64,000 bases of DNA, from the NCBI RefSeq assembly GCF_035994185.1, contig NZ_CP108538.1, positions 1,116,001-1,180,000 on the forward strand, read 5' to 3'. The position numbers and the translations under genes were made by a program. Shown here piece by piece: positions 33,119 to 41,555 of the stretch; position 1 is the stretch's first letter, and every line of letters starts with the position of its first letter. Source of the DNA: Streptomyces sp. NBC_01217 (GTDB lineage: Bacteria; Actinomycetota; Actinomycetes; Streptomycetales; Streptomycetaceae). The notes beneath the pieces were generated by a model, which was not told the DNA's origin, did not search any database, and worked only from the letters and a program-made list of their open reading frames with translations.

Positions 33119-34537
33119 GTGCTCCGTGTCGCCGTCGTCGGCTCCGGTCCCAGCGGGGTCTACACCGCCCAGGCCCTGGTCGAGCAGGACCGGGTGCCCG
33201 ATGTCCGGGTCCATGTGCTGGACCGGCTCCCCTGCCCGTACGGCCTGGTGCGCTACGGCGTCGCTCCCGACCACGAGAAGATCAAGTCGCTGCAGAACAG
33301 TCTGCGGACCGTCCTGGAGCACGATCGGATCACCTTCCTCGGCAATGTCGAGGTGGGCGGCGACGGCATCCCGCCCGGACGGATCGGCGAGCTCTACCAG
33401 GCGGTCGTCTACTGCGTCGGCGCGGCGACCGACCGCGGCCTCGCGGTCCCGGGCGAGGATCTGCCCGGCAGCTGCTCCGCGACCGACTTCGTCTCCTGGT
33501 ACAGCGCGCACCCCGACGCCGCGGCCAACAGCTTTGCGCTCCAGGCACGCTCGGCCGTGGTGATCGGGGTCGGCAATGTGGCGGTGGACGTGGCGCGGAT
33601 CCTCTCGCGGAGCGCGCGGGAGCTGCGTCCCACCGACGTACCGCACGGGGCGCTCGGCGCGCTGGCCGGCAGCCGGGTGCGCGAGGTCCACATGGCGGGC
33701 AGGCGCGGCCCCTCCCAGGCCAGGTTCACCACCAAGGAGCTGCGGGAGCTGGGCGCGCTGCCGGGGGCGCGGGTGGTGGTGGACGAGGCGGAGATGGCGC
33801 TCGACCCGGCGTACGTCGATCCGTCCCCGCGGTCGGCGCCCGCCCTGTCCTCACCGCCGAGCGCGCCGCCCCTGACGGCGGCGGCGCGGCGCAATGTCGA
33901 GGTCCTGCGCGGCTGGGCCGCGGGCGGCACCGCGGGCGCGGATCCGGGAGAGGGCTCGGTGCGCACGATCCGCCTGCGGTTCTTCCTGCGCCCCGTCGAG
34001 CTGCTGGAGCGGGACGGCAGGGTGGCCGGGGTGCGGTTCGCCCGTACCGTGCCGGACGGCAGCGGGGGCGTGCGCGACTCCGGTACGTACGAGGACATCG
34101 GCGCCCAGCTCGTGCTGCGGGCGGTCGGCTACCGCGGGCTGCCGCTGCCCGGCCTGCCGTTCGACCCGGTGCGCGGGACGGTGCCGCATCTGGCCGGGCG
34201 GGTGCTGCGGGACGGGGTGCCGTCGCCCGGGCAGTACGTCGCCGGGTGGATCAAGCGGGGGCCGACCGGGGTGATCGGTTCGAACCGGTCCTGCGCGAAG
34301 GAGACGGTGACATCGCTGCTCGACGACGCCCCGCTGCTCGCCGGGCGCCCTTCGGCACCCGATCCGGTGGCCGCACTGCGGGCGTGGGGGCTGCGCCCGG
34401 TGGAGTGGAACGGGTGGCTGTCCATCGAGCGTGCGGAGGCGGCGCTGGGGCGGTCGCTGGGCCGGGGGCCGGTGAAGATTCCGGACTGGGCGGGGCTGCT
34501 GAGCGCGGCGGAGGCCGTCGGCCGGGGCGGAGCGTGA
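33119..34537 (+). CDS. FAD-dependent ferredoxin/adrenodoxin-type NADP+ reductase (FprA-like)
   Basis: Flavoprotein of 472 residues. The FAD-binding motif is VAVVGSGPSGVYTAQAL, followed by CPYGLVRYGVAPDHEKIK, a hallmark of adrenodoxin-reductase-like enzymes. The NADP site is AVVIGVGNVAVDVARIL with VHMAGRRGPSQARFT, and the FAD-contacting C-terminal part is YVAGWIKRGPTGVIGSNR. It transfers electrons between NADPH and a ferredoxin, for example one feeding cytochrome P450s. GTG 33119 has GAAGAGG 6-7 bases upstream; the frame is open to ATG 33086, which is less likely. It ends 2 bases from the convergent ArsR gene. Confidence 0.94.
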   Translation: MLRVAVVGSGPSGVYTAQALVEQDRVPDVRVHVLDRLPCPYGLVRYGVAPDHEKIKSLQNSLRTVLEHDRITFLGNVEVGGDGIPPGRIGELYQAVVYCVGAATDRGLAVPGEDLPGSCSATDFVSWYSAHPDAAANSFALQARSAVVIGVGNVAVDVARILSRSARELRPTDVPHGALGALAGSRVREVHMAGRRGPSQARFTTKELRELGALPGARVVVDEAEMALDPAYVDPSPRSAPALSSPPSAPPLTAAARRNVEVLRGWAAGGTAGADPGEGSVRTIRLRFFLRPVELLERDGRVAGVRFARTVPDGSGGVRDSGTYEDIGAQLVLRAVGYRGLPLPGLPFDPVRGTVPHLAGRVLRDGVPSPGQYVAGWIKRGPTGVIGSNRSCAKETVTSLLDDAPLLAGRPSAPDPVAALRAWGLRPVEWNGWLSIERAEAALGRSLGRGPVKIPDWAGLLSAAEAVGRGGA

Positions 34538-34539
34538 GG

Positions 34540-34920
34540 CTACCGGTCCTCGCCGATGCGCTGGACCTGCCGGTTCGCCGCGTCGAGGATGCTGTCGAGG
34601 AGACCGGGGAACAGCGCTTCCAGGTCGTCGCGGCGCAGCCCGTTCATCTTGGCCGTGCCGCGGTAGATCTGCTGGACGATGCCGCTCTCGCGCAGCACCC
34701 GGAAGTGGTGCGTGGTGGTCGACTTGGACACCGGCAGGTCGAAACAGGAGCAGGTGAGCTCGGCGTCGGCGGCGGCCAGCTCACGGACCACGCGCAGCCG
34801 CATCGGGTCGGCGAGCGCGTGGAGCACGCTCTCGATGCGGATCTCGTCCCGTGCGGGGTGATCGAGCGCGCGGCCGCCGGCCGCTGCGGCGCTGGGGGCA
34901 GGGGCGCTGGCGGGGGTCAC
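34540..34920 (-). CDS. ArsR-family winged-helix regulator
   Basis: Repressor-like protein of 126 residues. After an Ala-rich start comes the winged helix: SVLHALADPMRLRVVRELAA, then the recognition helix KSTTTHHFRVLRESGIV and the wing YRGTAKMNGLRRDD. A CSC motif (ELTCSCFDLPVSK) just before the recognition helix could sense metal or redox state. GTG 34920 has GGAG 6 bases upstream; ATG 34959 is an alternative that would start inside the control region. Divergent region upstream contains an inverted repeat. Its target may be itself or the thioesterase gene, which lies upstream on the same strand. Confidence 0.9.
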   Translation of the reverse strand: MTPASAPAPSAAAAGGRALDHPARDEIRIESVLHALADPMRLRVVRELAAADAELTCSCFDLPVSKSTTTHHFRVLRESGIVQQIYRGTAKMNGLRRDDLEALFPGLLDSILDAANRQVQRIGEDR

Positions 34921-34961
34921 GGCGGCTCCACTTCCTGGTTCGGTCCGATGGCCTCCCATAA

Positions 34962-34977
34962 TACGAGACTCATCGTA
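34962..34977. promoter_or_regulatory. inverted repeat upstream of the ArsR gene
   Basis: TACGA and TCGTA arms are separated by 6 bases (TACGAGACTCATCGTA). The site lies 42 bases upstream of the ArsR GTG start in an AT-rich pocket, the usual place for an autoregulatory ArsR operator. Confidence 0.5.
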
Positions 34978-35026
34978 GTTTGAGATTCACCGTACAACGG
35001 GCAGCGCCGATCGTGAGCCGCCGCGG

Positions 35027-35443
35027 TCAGCCGCTCAGCAGGTCCGGGTTCTCGGCGAGCGAGGCGAGGTGCCCGGCCGGATCGGCTATCAGCTTGCGGG
35101 CCGTCAGATCGAGCATTCCGGCCACGCCCGTGACCTGCGCCGCGACCGTGCCGTCCTCCTTGAGGATCTTCTGCGCGACCTCGAACGTCTTCCCCTCGCC
35201 ATATACGAACTGGCAGGTCACCCGCACCCGGTCCCCACCGCGGAGCTCCCGCAGGAACTTCACCGTCGTCTCGAGGGCCACCGGCCCGACGCCGCTGGCC
35301 AGCAGCTTCTCCTGCGACAGCCCGGCGGCTCGCAGCAGCTCCCAGCGAGCGTGCTCTGCGTACTGGAGATAGACGGCCTGGTTCAGATGCCCCTGCGTGT
35401 CGAGCTCATAGCCCCGGACGGTCACGTCCACAGAAAAAGTCAT
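35027..35443 (-). CDS. acyl-CoA thioesterase, 4HBT hot-dog fold
   Basis: Protein of 138 residues with the 4-hydroxybenzoyl-CoA thioesterase-type pattern: YELDTQGHLNQAVYLQYAEH holds the conserved Asp and the central helix, followed by ARWELLRAAGL and VKFLRELRGGDRVRVTCQFV. Such enzymes hydrolyse acyl-CoAs in the cytoplasm. ATG 35443 is chosen because the domain begins directly after it. It is upstream of the ArsR gene on the same strand. Substrate unknown. Confidence 0.9.
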   Translation of the reverse strand: MTFSVDVTVRGYELDTQGHLNQAVYLQYAEHARWELLRAAGLSQEKLLASGVGPVALETTVKFLRELRGGDRVRVTCQFVYGEGKTFEVAQKILKEDGTVAAQVTGVAGMLDLTARKLIADPAGHLASLAENPDLLSG

Positions 35444-35533
35444 GATCGTTCCAACATCGCGGCGCATTCCGCCATTCCCCGCGCGGCCGTACAACTGCCC
35501 GCCGGACCTGTCGATGTGCCGCAGGTCCGGCGC

Positions 35534-36619
35534 TCAGGCCGGGTGCGCTGTGAGGTGGGGGAACCTCAACTCCGTCCTGCTGCGGGCGACTTCGCCGGGG
35601 CGCAGTTCGGTGCCGGGGTATTCGGGGCGGTTGGGCGAGTCGGGCAGGTGCTGGGTCTCCAGGCAGATCGCGCTGTGGCGTGCGTGGGGCAGGCCCGCCG
35701 GGTCCGTGAGGGTGCCGTCGAGCTGGTTGGCGGTGTAGACCTGCATGCCGGGCTCGGTCGTCCAGACCTCCAGGATCCGGGTGGCACCGGGGGCGGTGAG
35801 ACGGGCGGCGCGGCGCGGTGCGGAGCGGGGCCCGGACTCGGGGTCGCGGATGATCCAGCAGTGGTCGAAGCCGCCCGCCATCCGCAGTTGTTCGTCCGGC
35901 AGTGCGATCCGCTCGCCGATGGTGCGCGGGGTGGTGAGGTCGAACGGGGTGCCGTGCACGTCGGCGGCGGGTCCCTGCGGGATGCCGTCCCGGTCGACCG
36001 GGAGGTAGGTGCCGGCGTCCACCTGGAGGGTGTGGCCGAGGATGTCACCGCTCGCGGTGAGGTCGAAGTAGGCGTGGTTGGTGAGGTTGAGGACTGTCGG
36101 GCGGTCGGTGGTCGCCGTGTAGTCGATGGCGAGAGTGCCGGTGGTGTCGAGGGTGTACGTCACGGTGACGTCGAGCGCGCCGGGGAAGCCCATGTCGCCG
36201 TCGGGGCTGTGCAGGGTGAGCCGGAGGGTGGCGGCGTCCTCGCTCGCGTCCGCGGTGGCCTGCCAGATGCGGGTGTGGAAGCCGTCGGGTCCGCCGTGCA
36301 GGGCGTGGCCCCGGTCGTTGGCGGGGATGTGGTGCGTCGTGCCGTCGAGGGTGAAGCGGCCGTGGGCGATGCGGTTGGCGAAGCGGCCGATGAGGGCGCC
36401 GAAGAACGGGTTCTTGCCGGTGTAGTCGTCCAGGGTGGCCAGGGACCGCACGACGGATGCCGCTTTCCGGTCGGTGTCCGGCACGGTGAGGCTGTGCAGG
36501 ATGCCGCCGTAGGTCAGGATCCCGGCCCGGACTCCCGTACCGGAGTCGAGTGTCCAGAGATCGACGTCCGTGCCGTCATGGACGCCGAACGGTTTGCGGT
36601 TCACGGTGGGGCGAGGCAT
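35534..36619 (-). CDS. galM: aldose 1-epimerase (mutarotase)
   Basis: GalM-type mutarotase of 361 residues. Catalytic His residues are in RGHALHGGPDGFHTRIWQ and TNHAYFDLTASGD, and catalytic Glu is near the end (QHLPDSPNRPEYPGTEL). It interconverts alpha and beta anomers of galactose, glucose, arabinose or xylose in the cytoplasm. AAGGA lies 7-8 bases before the ATG. It follows the LacI gene of the furanose locus by 41 bases, so it is most likely the last gene of the binding protein/ATPase/permease/permease/LacI/galM unit and speeds use of the imported sugar. Confidence 0.95.
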   Translation of the reverse strand: MPRPTVNRKPFGVHDGTDVDLWTLDSGTGVRAGILTYGGILHSLTVPDTDRKAASVVRSLATLDDYTGKNPFFGALIGRFANRIAHGRFTLDGTTHHIPANDRGHALHGGPDGFHTRIWQATADASEDAATLRLTLHSPDGDMGFPGALDVTVTYTLDTTGTLAIDYTATTDRPTVLNLTNHAYFDLTASGDILGHTLQVDAGTYLPVDRDGIPQGPAADVHGTPFDLTTPRTIGERIALPDEQLRMAGGFDHCWIIRDPESGPRSAPRRAARLTAPGATRILEVWTTEPGMQVYTANQLDGTLTDPAGLPHARHSAICLETQHLPDSPNRPEYPGTELRPGEVARSRTELRFPHLTAHPA

Positions 36620-36660
36620 CAGAGATCCTTGGGAGGGGCGAACAGCCGAGGGGGAGGTGC

Positions 36661-37689
36661 TCAGTGCCCTGCGGCGGTGGGCCGGGGCACGGTGGATTCA
36701 CGGACGACGAGGGTGTAGCCGGGGCGGCGCCGTCGTGGTTCGGTCACCGGGTTGCCGGAGAGCCGTTCGACGAGGCTGTCGACGGCGAGCCGGGCGATGG
36801 CCTCCTTGTCTGGGGCGATGGTGGTGAGCGTGGTGGCGCCGTACAGGCTCTCCTCGATGTTGTCGAAGCCTACGACGGCGACGTCCTCGGGAATGCGCAG
36901 GCCGCGTTCGGTCAGGGTCCGCATGGCTCCGATGGCGATGAGGTCGTTGTACGCGAAGACCGCGTCGGGCTGCTCGCCCCGGTCCAGGAGGGCGGCCATG
37001 GCGGTGGCGCCGTCCTCGCGCCCGTAGCCGTCGGTGACCACGACCAGTGACTCGTCGGGCTCGACACCGCCCGCGGCGAGCTCCTCGCGCCAGCCGCGCA
37101 GCCGCAGATGGGCGGGCTGGCGTTCGCGTCCGGTGCGGGAGCCGAGGAAGGCGATCCTGCGGTGGCCCAGGTCGAGCAGATGGCGTACGGCGTCGCGGGC
37201 GGCGGCCACGTTGTCGATGGCGATGTGGTCGTACGGGGCCTCGTACTCCCGCTCACCGAGCAGCACCAGGGGCGCGGTCTCGGTGCGTGCCATGAGGTCC
37301 TCTGTCTCCAGATGGATGGGGCTGAGGATGAGGCCGTCGATGACATGGGACCGGAAGCCCTGGCTGACCAGGAGTTCCTTCTCGCGGAGGCCGGCGGTGT
37401 GGTCGACCAGGACGGTGTAGTCGTGCCGGGCGGCCGCGTCGACGACGGCGCCCGCCAGTTCGGCGAAGTACGGGTTGCCGAACTCGGGTACGGCGAGGGC
37501 GATGATGCCGGTGCGGCCCTTGCGCAGATGGCGTGCGGTGAGATTCGGCCGGTAGCCGAGTTCGTCGATGGCCTGCTGCACCTTGGCGCGCATCTTCGGT
37601 GTGACGTGCTGATAGTTGTTCACCACGTTCGACACGGTCTTGATGGACACGCCCGCCCGTTGTGCAACGTCCTTGAGGCTGACGCCCAC
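36661..37689 (-). CDS. LacI family transcriptional regulator of the furanose/arabinose locus
   Basis: Repressor of 342 residues. DNA-binding domain VGVSLKDVAQRAGVSIKTVS, hinge RPNLTARHLRKGRTG, then the sugar-sensing domain (VPEFGNPYFAELAGAV ... VGFDNIEESLYGATTLTTI). GTG 37689 places the helix-turn-helix at the very N-terminus as usual, with GGGAG 5 bases upstream. Encoded between the two ABC permeases and galM on the same strand, so it probably regulates the locus and itself. AACGTT-centred palindromes in the 42.6-43.2 kb control region are its likely sites. The ligand is probably the imported sugar, inferred from context. Confidence 0.93.
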   Translation of the reverse strand: MGVSLKDVAQRAGVSIKTVSNVVNNYQHVTPKMRAKVQQAIDELGYRPNLTARHLRKGRTGIIALAVPEFGNPYFAELAGAVVDAAARHDYTVLVDHTAGLREKELLVSQGFRSHVIDGLILSPIHLETEDLMARTETAPLVLLGEREYEAPYDHIAIDNVAAARDAVRHLLDLGHRRIAFLGSRTGRERQPAHLRLRGWREELAAGGVEPDESLVVVTDGYGREDGATAMAALLDRGEQPDAVFAYNDLIAIGAMRTLTERGLRIPEDVAVVGFDNIEESLYGATTLTTIAPDKEAIARLAVDSLVERLSGNPVTEPRRRRPGYTLVVRESTVPRPTAAGH

Positions 37690-37784
37690 GGCACTCCCTG
37701 ACTCGGCTCGATACGCACTGAGGCGCACTGGATCGGCTTCGGCTCGCGCTTCGCGGCTCGGGGCAGAGCCCCGGCCTGCGCGGC

Positions 37785-38846
37785 TCAGGTGCTTCTGCGG
37801 CTGCGCGCCAGATAGCGCTGGGCCACGACGACAACGATAAGGAACCCTCCGCTGACCACCGACTGGTACGAGGAGTTCAGCGAGCCGATCTGGTTGATGA
37901 GGTTCTGGATGACGGCGAGCAGCAGGACGCCCCAGAGGGTGCCGCTGATCGACCCGGCGCCGCCGATGAGGAGGGTGCCGCCGATGACGACGGCGGAGAT
38001 CGCGTCGAGTTCCATGCCGACGCCGACGATGGTGACGCCGGAGGAGAGCCTTGCCGCGTTCAGCGCACCGGCGAGTCCGGCCAGGAGACCGCTGAGCGTG
38101 TAGACGAGGAGCTTCGTACGGGCGACGGGCAGGCCCATCAGGGTGGCCGCGTCGCTGCTGCCCCCGACGGCGAACAGGGTCTGTCCGAACGAGGTGCGCT
38201 GCAGGAGCAGTCCCCCGGCGCCGAACAGCACCAGGGCGATCAGGATCGGGTAGCCGAAGCCCCACACGCTGCCCTGTCCGAGTTCGGCGAAGGCGGAGCC
38301 CTTCGGTACGAGGTAGGTGGTGGCGCCCTCGTCGGTGAAGGCCAGGAGCATGCCGCGCGCCGCCAGCAGGGTCGCGAGGGTGACGATGAAGGGGGCCATC
38401 CCGGCGCGGGCGATCAGGAAGCCGTTGAGCAGCCCGATCGCGCCGCACACCGCGAGCGGTACGAGCAGCGCGGGCAGCATGCCCCATTGCGAGGCCCAGG
38501 CCGCGAGCACACCGCCGAGGGCGAAGACGGAGCCGACGGACAGATCGATGCCGCCGGTGATGATGACCATGGTCATGCCGAGGGCGACCACGGCGAGGAA
38601 GGACGCCTGCACGGTCACACCGCGGGCGTTGTCGAGCGTGGCGAACGTCGGATAGACGAACGAGGCGATGATCACGACGGTCAGCAGGACGGCGAGCACG
38701 CCCTGGCGCTGAAGGAGTCCGGCGAGCCGCTGCGTGAGCGCGGGCCCGGACCCGGATGCGGGGCGGGGTGCGCCGTCCGGAAGGGCTGCGGGGCTCTTGC
38801 GCGGTGCCAGGACCCGGTCCACCGCGGTGGGTGTGGTTTCGTTCAT
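37785..38846 (-). CDS. sugar ABC transporter permease, RbsC/YjfF type (CUT2)
   Basis: Permease of 353 residues of the BPD_transp_2 class. A long cytoplasmic N-terminus (~45 residues) is followed by eight or more hydrophobic segments; VVALGMTMVIITGGIDLSVG is the class signature and GGTLLIGGAGSISGTLWGV is near the end. Works as a partner of the second permease, whose stop it overlaps (ATGA, 38843-38846), in importing a monosaccharide. Similar to YjfF of the E. coli galactofuranose importer and to ribose/arabinose permeases. Which pentose or hexose it carries cannot be read from sequence. Confidence 0.92.
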   Translation of the reverse strand: MNETTPTAVDRVLAPRKSPAALPDGAPRPASGSGPALTQRLAGLLQRQGVLAVLLTVVIIASFVYPTFATLDNARGVTVQASFLAVVALGMTMVIITGGIDLSVGSVFALGGVLAAWASQWGMLPALLVPLAVCGAIGLLNGFLIARAGMAPFIVTLATLLAARGMLLAFTDEGATTYLVPKGSAFAELGQGSVWGFGYPILIALVLFGAGGLLLQRTSFGQTLFAVGGSSDAATLMGLPVARTKLLVYTLSGLLAGLAGALNAARLSSGVTIVGVGMELDAISAVVIGGTLLIGGAGSISGTLWGVLLLAVIQNLINQIGSLNSSYQSVVSGGFLIVVVVAQRYLARSRRST

Positions 38847-39814
38847 CGGGACCGACGCTCCCGGGCGACGTAGACGGCGGCGATGATGATGGCCGCCTGG
38901 GCGATCTGTGCGGTGGAGTCGGGCAGGTCGTGCTTGACGAGGGTGGCGCGCAGCAGCTGCATCAGCAGGGCGCCCGCGACGGTGCCGAGCACCCGGATGG
39001 AACCGCCGTTGAGAGGGGTGCCGCCGACGACGACCGCCGTGATGGCGGAGAGTTCCATGAGGGTGCCGAGCGAGGAGGGGTCGCTGGCGGTGAGCCTGGC
39101 GGTGGCGAGGATGCCGGCGAGGGCGGCCAGTACGCCGCAGAGCACGTACACACCGATGAGCACACGCCGTACGGGCAGTCCGGCCAGGGCCGCGGCGGAG
39201 CGGTTGCCTCCGACGGCGACGATCTGACGGCCGAAGGTGGTGCGCTGCACCAAAAAGGCGACGGCCACGGCGAGGATCGCGGCGATCAGGACGACCAGCG
39301 GGATGCCGAGGAAGGAGCCGGTTCCGAGCGAGAGCAGATCCGGGTTGACGATCTGCTTGAGCTGGCCGTCGGCCATGACGAGGGCGAGGCCACGGCCGCC
39401 GACGAAGAGGGCGAGGGTGGCGACGATCGGCTGCAGCCCGATGAGCGAGACCAGGGTGCCGTTGACCGCGCCGACGACCGCTCCGGCGAGCAGCGCGACG
39501 AGGAGCGCGGGCAGAAGCCCGTATCCGAGGTAGAGCGGCAGGAGCGCGGCGGCGAGCGCCATCGTCGAGCCGACGGACAGGTCGACGCCCTCGGTGCCGA
39601 TGACCAGGGCCATGCCCAGGGCGACGATGATGATGGGGGCGACCTGGACGAGCTGGGTGCGCAGATTGTCGGCGGTCATGAAGTGCTCGGTGAACAGGGC
39701 GTTGAAGACGAGCACCACGGTCACGGCGACGTACACGCCGTACTCCTGGTACCAGGCGGGGTCGCGCAGCCGCGCCAGGGGGCGGGCGGGGGCGGAGAGG
39801 GCGGCCTGGGTCAT
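38843..39814 (-). CDS. sugar ABC transporter permease, YtfT type (CUT2)
   Basis: Permease of 323 residues with the BPD_transp_2 signature ALGMALVIGTEGVDLSVG and the closing GGTPLNGGSIRVLGTVAGAL. About eight to ten hydrophobic segments. The start overlaps the ATPase stop by four bases (39811-39814) and its own stop overlaps the next permease start, so the three genes are translationally coupled. Two different permeases suggest a heterodimer as in the E. coli YtfT/YjfF system. Confidence 0.92.
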   Translation of the reverse strand: MTQAALSAPARPLARLRDPAWYQEYGVYVAVTVVLVFNALFTEHFMTADNLRTQLVQVAPIIIVALGMALVIGTEGVDLSVGSTMALAAALLPLYLGYGLLPALLVALLAGAVVGAVNGTLVSLIGLQPIVATLALFVGGRGLALVMADGQLKQIVNPDLLSLGTGSFLGIPLVVLIAAILAVAVAFLVQRTTFGRQIVAVGGNRSAAALAGLPVRRVLIGVYVLCGVLAALAGILATARLTASDPSSLGTLMELSAITAVVVGGTPLNGGSIRVLGTVAGALLMQLLRATLVKHDLPDSTAQIAQAAIIIAAVYVARERRSR

Positions 39815-41442
39815 CGGGGGTCCTCCTGGGCGACCGGGGCCTTTCCGGTGGGCGCCGGTGAGTGGTCGGCGAGCACTTCGAGCAGATGGCTCTCGGTCAC
39901 TTCGTCGCCCGCGAGTTCGCCGGCCACCGAGCCGCCGCGCAGGACGACGATGCGGTCGGCGCCCTCGATGAGTTCCTCGATGTCGGAGGAGATGAGCAGG
40001 ACGGCGAGGCCCTCGCGGGCGAGCTCGTCGATGAGGCGCTGGACCTCGGCCTTGGCGCCGACGTCGATGCCGCGGGTCGGTTCGTCGAGCAGCAGCACCT
40101 TGGGTTCCAGGCAGAGCCAGCGGGCGAGGAGGACCTTCTGCTGATTGCCTCCGGAGAGTTCGCCGACCTTCTGCTCGGGGCTCGCCGCCTTGATCCGCAG
40201 CCGCTTCATGAAGATGTCGACGATGCGGTCCTGCTTGCGGCGGGAGACCACACCGAAGCGGGAGAGCCGGGGCATGGCGGCCAGCACTATGTTCTCGCGC
40301 ACGGAGAGGCCGGGCACGATGCCTTCGGCCTTGCGGTCCTCGGGCAGCAGGCTGATGCCCGAGCGGATGGCACCGGCCGAGCCGATCCTGCGCAACGTCC
40401 GTCCCGCGACCGTGAGTTCGCCGGAATCCAGGCTCAGGGCTCCGGCCAGCGCCTTCGCCGTCTCGCTGCGGCCGGAGCCGAGGAGGCCGCCGAGACCGAG
40501 CACTTCGCCGCCGTACAACGACAGGGATATGTCGTGGAGTTGGTGGCGCCGGGTGAGGCCGGTCGCGGTGAGTACGGGAGTGCGTGCCGCGTCGTGTCCC
40601 TCGCCGCCGAAGCTGGTGAGGCCGGTGCGGCGGACCTCGGACAGATCGCGGCCGAGCATCATCGAGACGAGTTGCATGCGGTCGAGGCCCGCGAGGTCGC
40701 CGGTGTGGATGTGGCGGCCGTCGCGGAGCACGGTGACCCGGTCGCAGATGCGGTACAGCTCGTCCATGCGGTGGCTGACGTAGAGGACTGCGATGCCCTG
40801 GCCGCGCAGGTTCTCGATGACCCCGAAGAGGGTCTCGACCTCGCGCGGCTCCAGCGAGGAGGTGGGTTCGTCCATGATGACGACCTGGGCGTTGACCGAG
40901 ACGGCGCGGGCCAGGGCGACCATCTGCTGGGTGCCGATGCCGAGCGTGTGCAGGGGCTTTCGGGGGTCGACGCGTACGCCGAAGCCGTCCAGCAGTTCGG
41001 TGGTCTCGCGGTGCATCCGGGAGAAGTCGATGAGGCCGAGGCGGTTTTTGGGCTCACGGCCGAGGAAGATGTTGCGCGCCACGCTCATCAGCGGGACGAG
41101 GTTGACCTCCTGGTAGATCGTGGAGATCCCGGCCTGCTGAGCCTCGAACGGGCGGGCGAACCTGACGGGCCACCCGCTCAGCCGGAGTTCGCCGCCGTCG
41201 GGCTGGTAGACACCGGTCAGAACCTTGATCAAGGTGGATTTGCCGGCGCCGTTCTCCCCCACCAGGGCGTGGGTCTCGCCGGCGCGCAGAGAGAAGGAGA
41301 CGTCGTCGAGGGCGACGACACCCGGGAACCGCTTGCTCACCGAGCGGGCTTCGAGGACGGTGCCGGCGGCGGCCGGAGCGGTCACCTCCTCCGGGTGGGC
41401 GGCCGGCTCCGGCGCCTGCGGTACTGCTTCGGGTGGTGCCAT
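39811..41442 (-). CDS. sugar ABC transporter ATPase, two fused NBDs (CUT2, YtfR/MglA-like)
   Basis: Duplicated ATPase of 543 residues. First half: Walker A GENGAGKSTLIK, Q-loop IYQEVNLVPLMSV, signature-like LGIGTQQMVALARA, and Walker B VVIMDEPTSSLE. Second half: Walker A is degenerate (GLLGSGRSETAKALAGA), the signature is clear (LSGGNQQKVLLARW), and Walker B is VLLLDEPTRGIDVG. One degenerate half is normal for CUT2 importers, giving one main hydrolysis site per protein. Energises the two permeases encoded immediately downstream. ATG 41442 is the first plausible start; the longer open frame upstream lies in another gene's region. Confidence 0.94.
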   Translation of the reverse strand: MAPPEAVPQAPEPAAHPEEVTAPAAAGTVLEARSVSKRFPGVVALDDVSFSLRAGETHALVGENGAGKSTLIKVLTGVYQPDGGELRLSGWPVRFARPFEAQQAGISTIYQEVNLVPLMSVARNIFLGREPKNRLGLIDFSRMHRETTELLDGFGVRVDPRKPLHTLGIGTQQMVALARAVSVNAQVVIMDEPTSSLEPREVETLFGVIENLRGQGIAVLYVSHRMDELYRICDRVTVLRDGRHIHTGDLAGLDRMQLVSMMLGRDLSEVRRTGLTSFGGEGHDAARTPVLTATGLTRRHQLHDISLSLYGGEVLGLGGLLGSGRSETAKALAGALSLDSGELTVAGRTLRRIGSAGAIRSGISLLPEDRKAEGIVPGLSVRENIVLAAMPRLSRFGVVSRRKQDRIVDIFMKRLRIKAASPEQKVGELSGGNQQKVLLARWLCLEPKVLLLDEPTRGIDVGAKAEVQRLIDELAREGLAVLLISSDIEELIEGADRIVVLRGGSVAGELAGDEVTESHLLEVLADHSPAPTGKAPVAQEDPR

Positions 41443-41555
41443 GGGTGGTCTTGGCCTTCCGCTGTTCCAAGGGTGTGGGCCCGGTGCCGCCGTGGCGGGG
41501 TGGTGTGCCACGGCGGCGGTGGTCCGGGGGTGCGGATCCCTGCGGATCGGTACGG

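Noticed and set aside
32761..34983. Long plus-strand frame of 740 codons overlapping DUF305 and the FprA-like gene
   Set aside because: Out of frame with two well-supported genes; the translation is Arg/Gly-rich without motifs.
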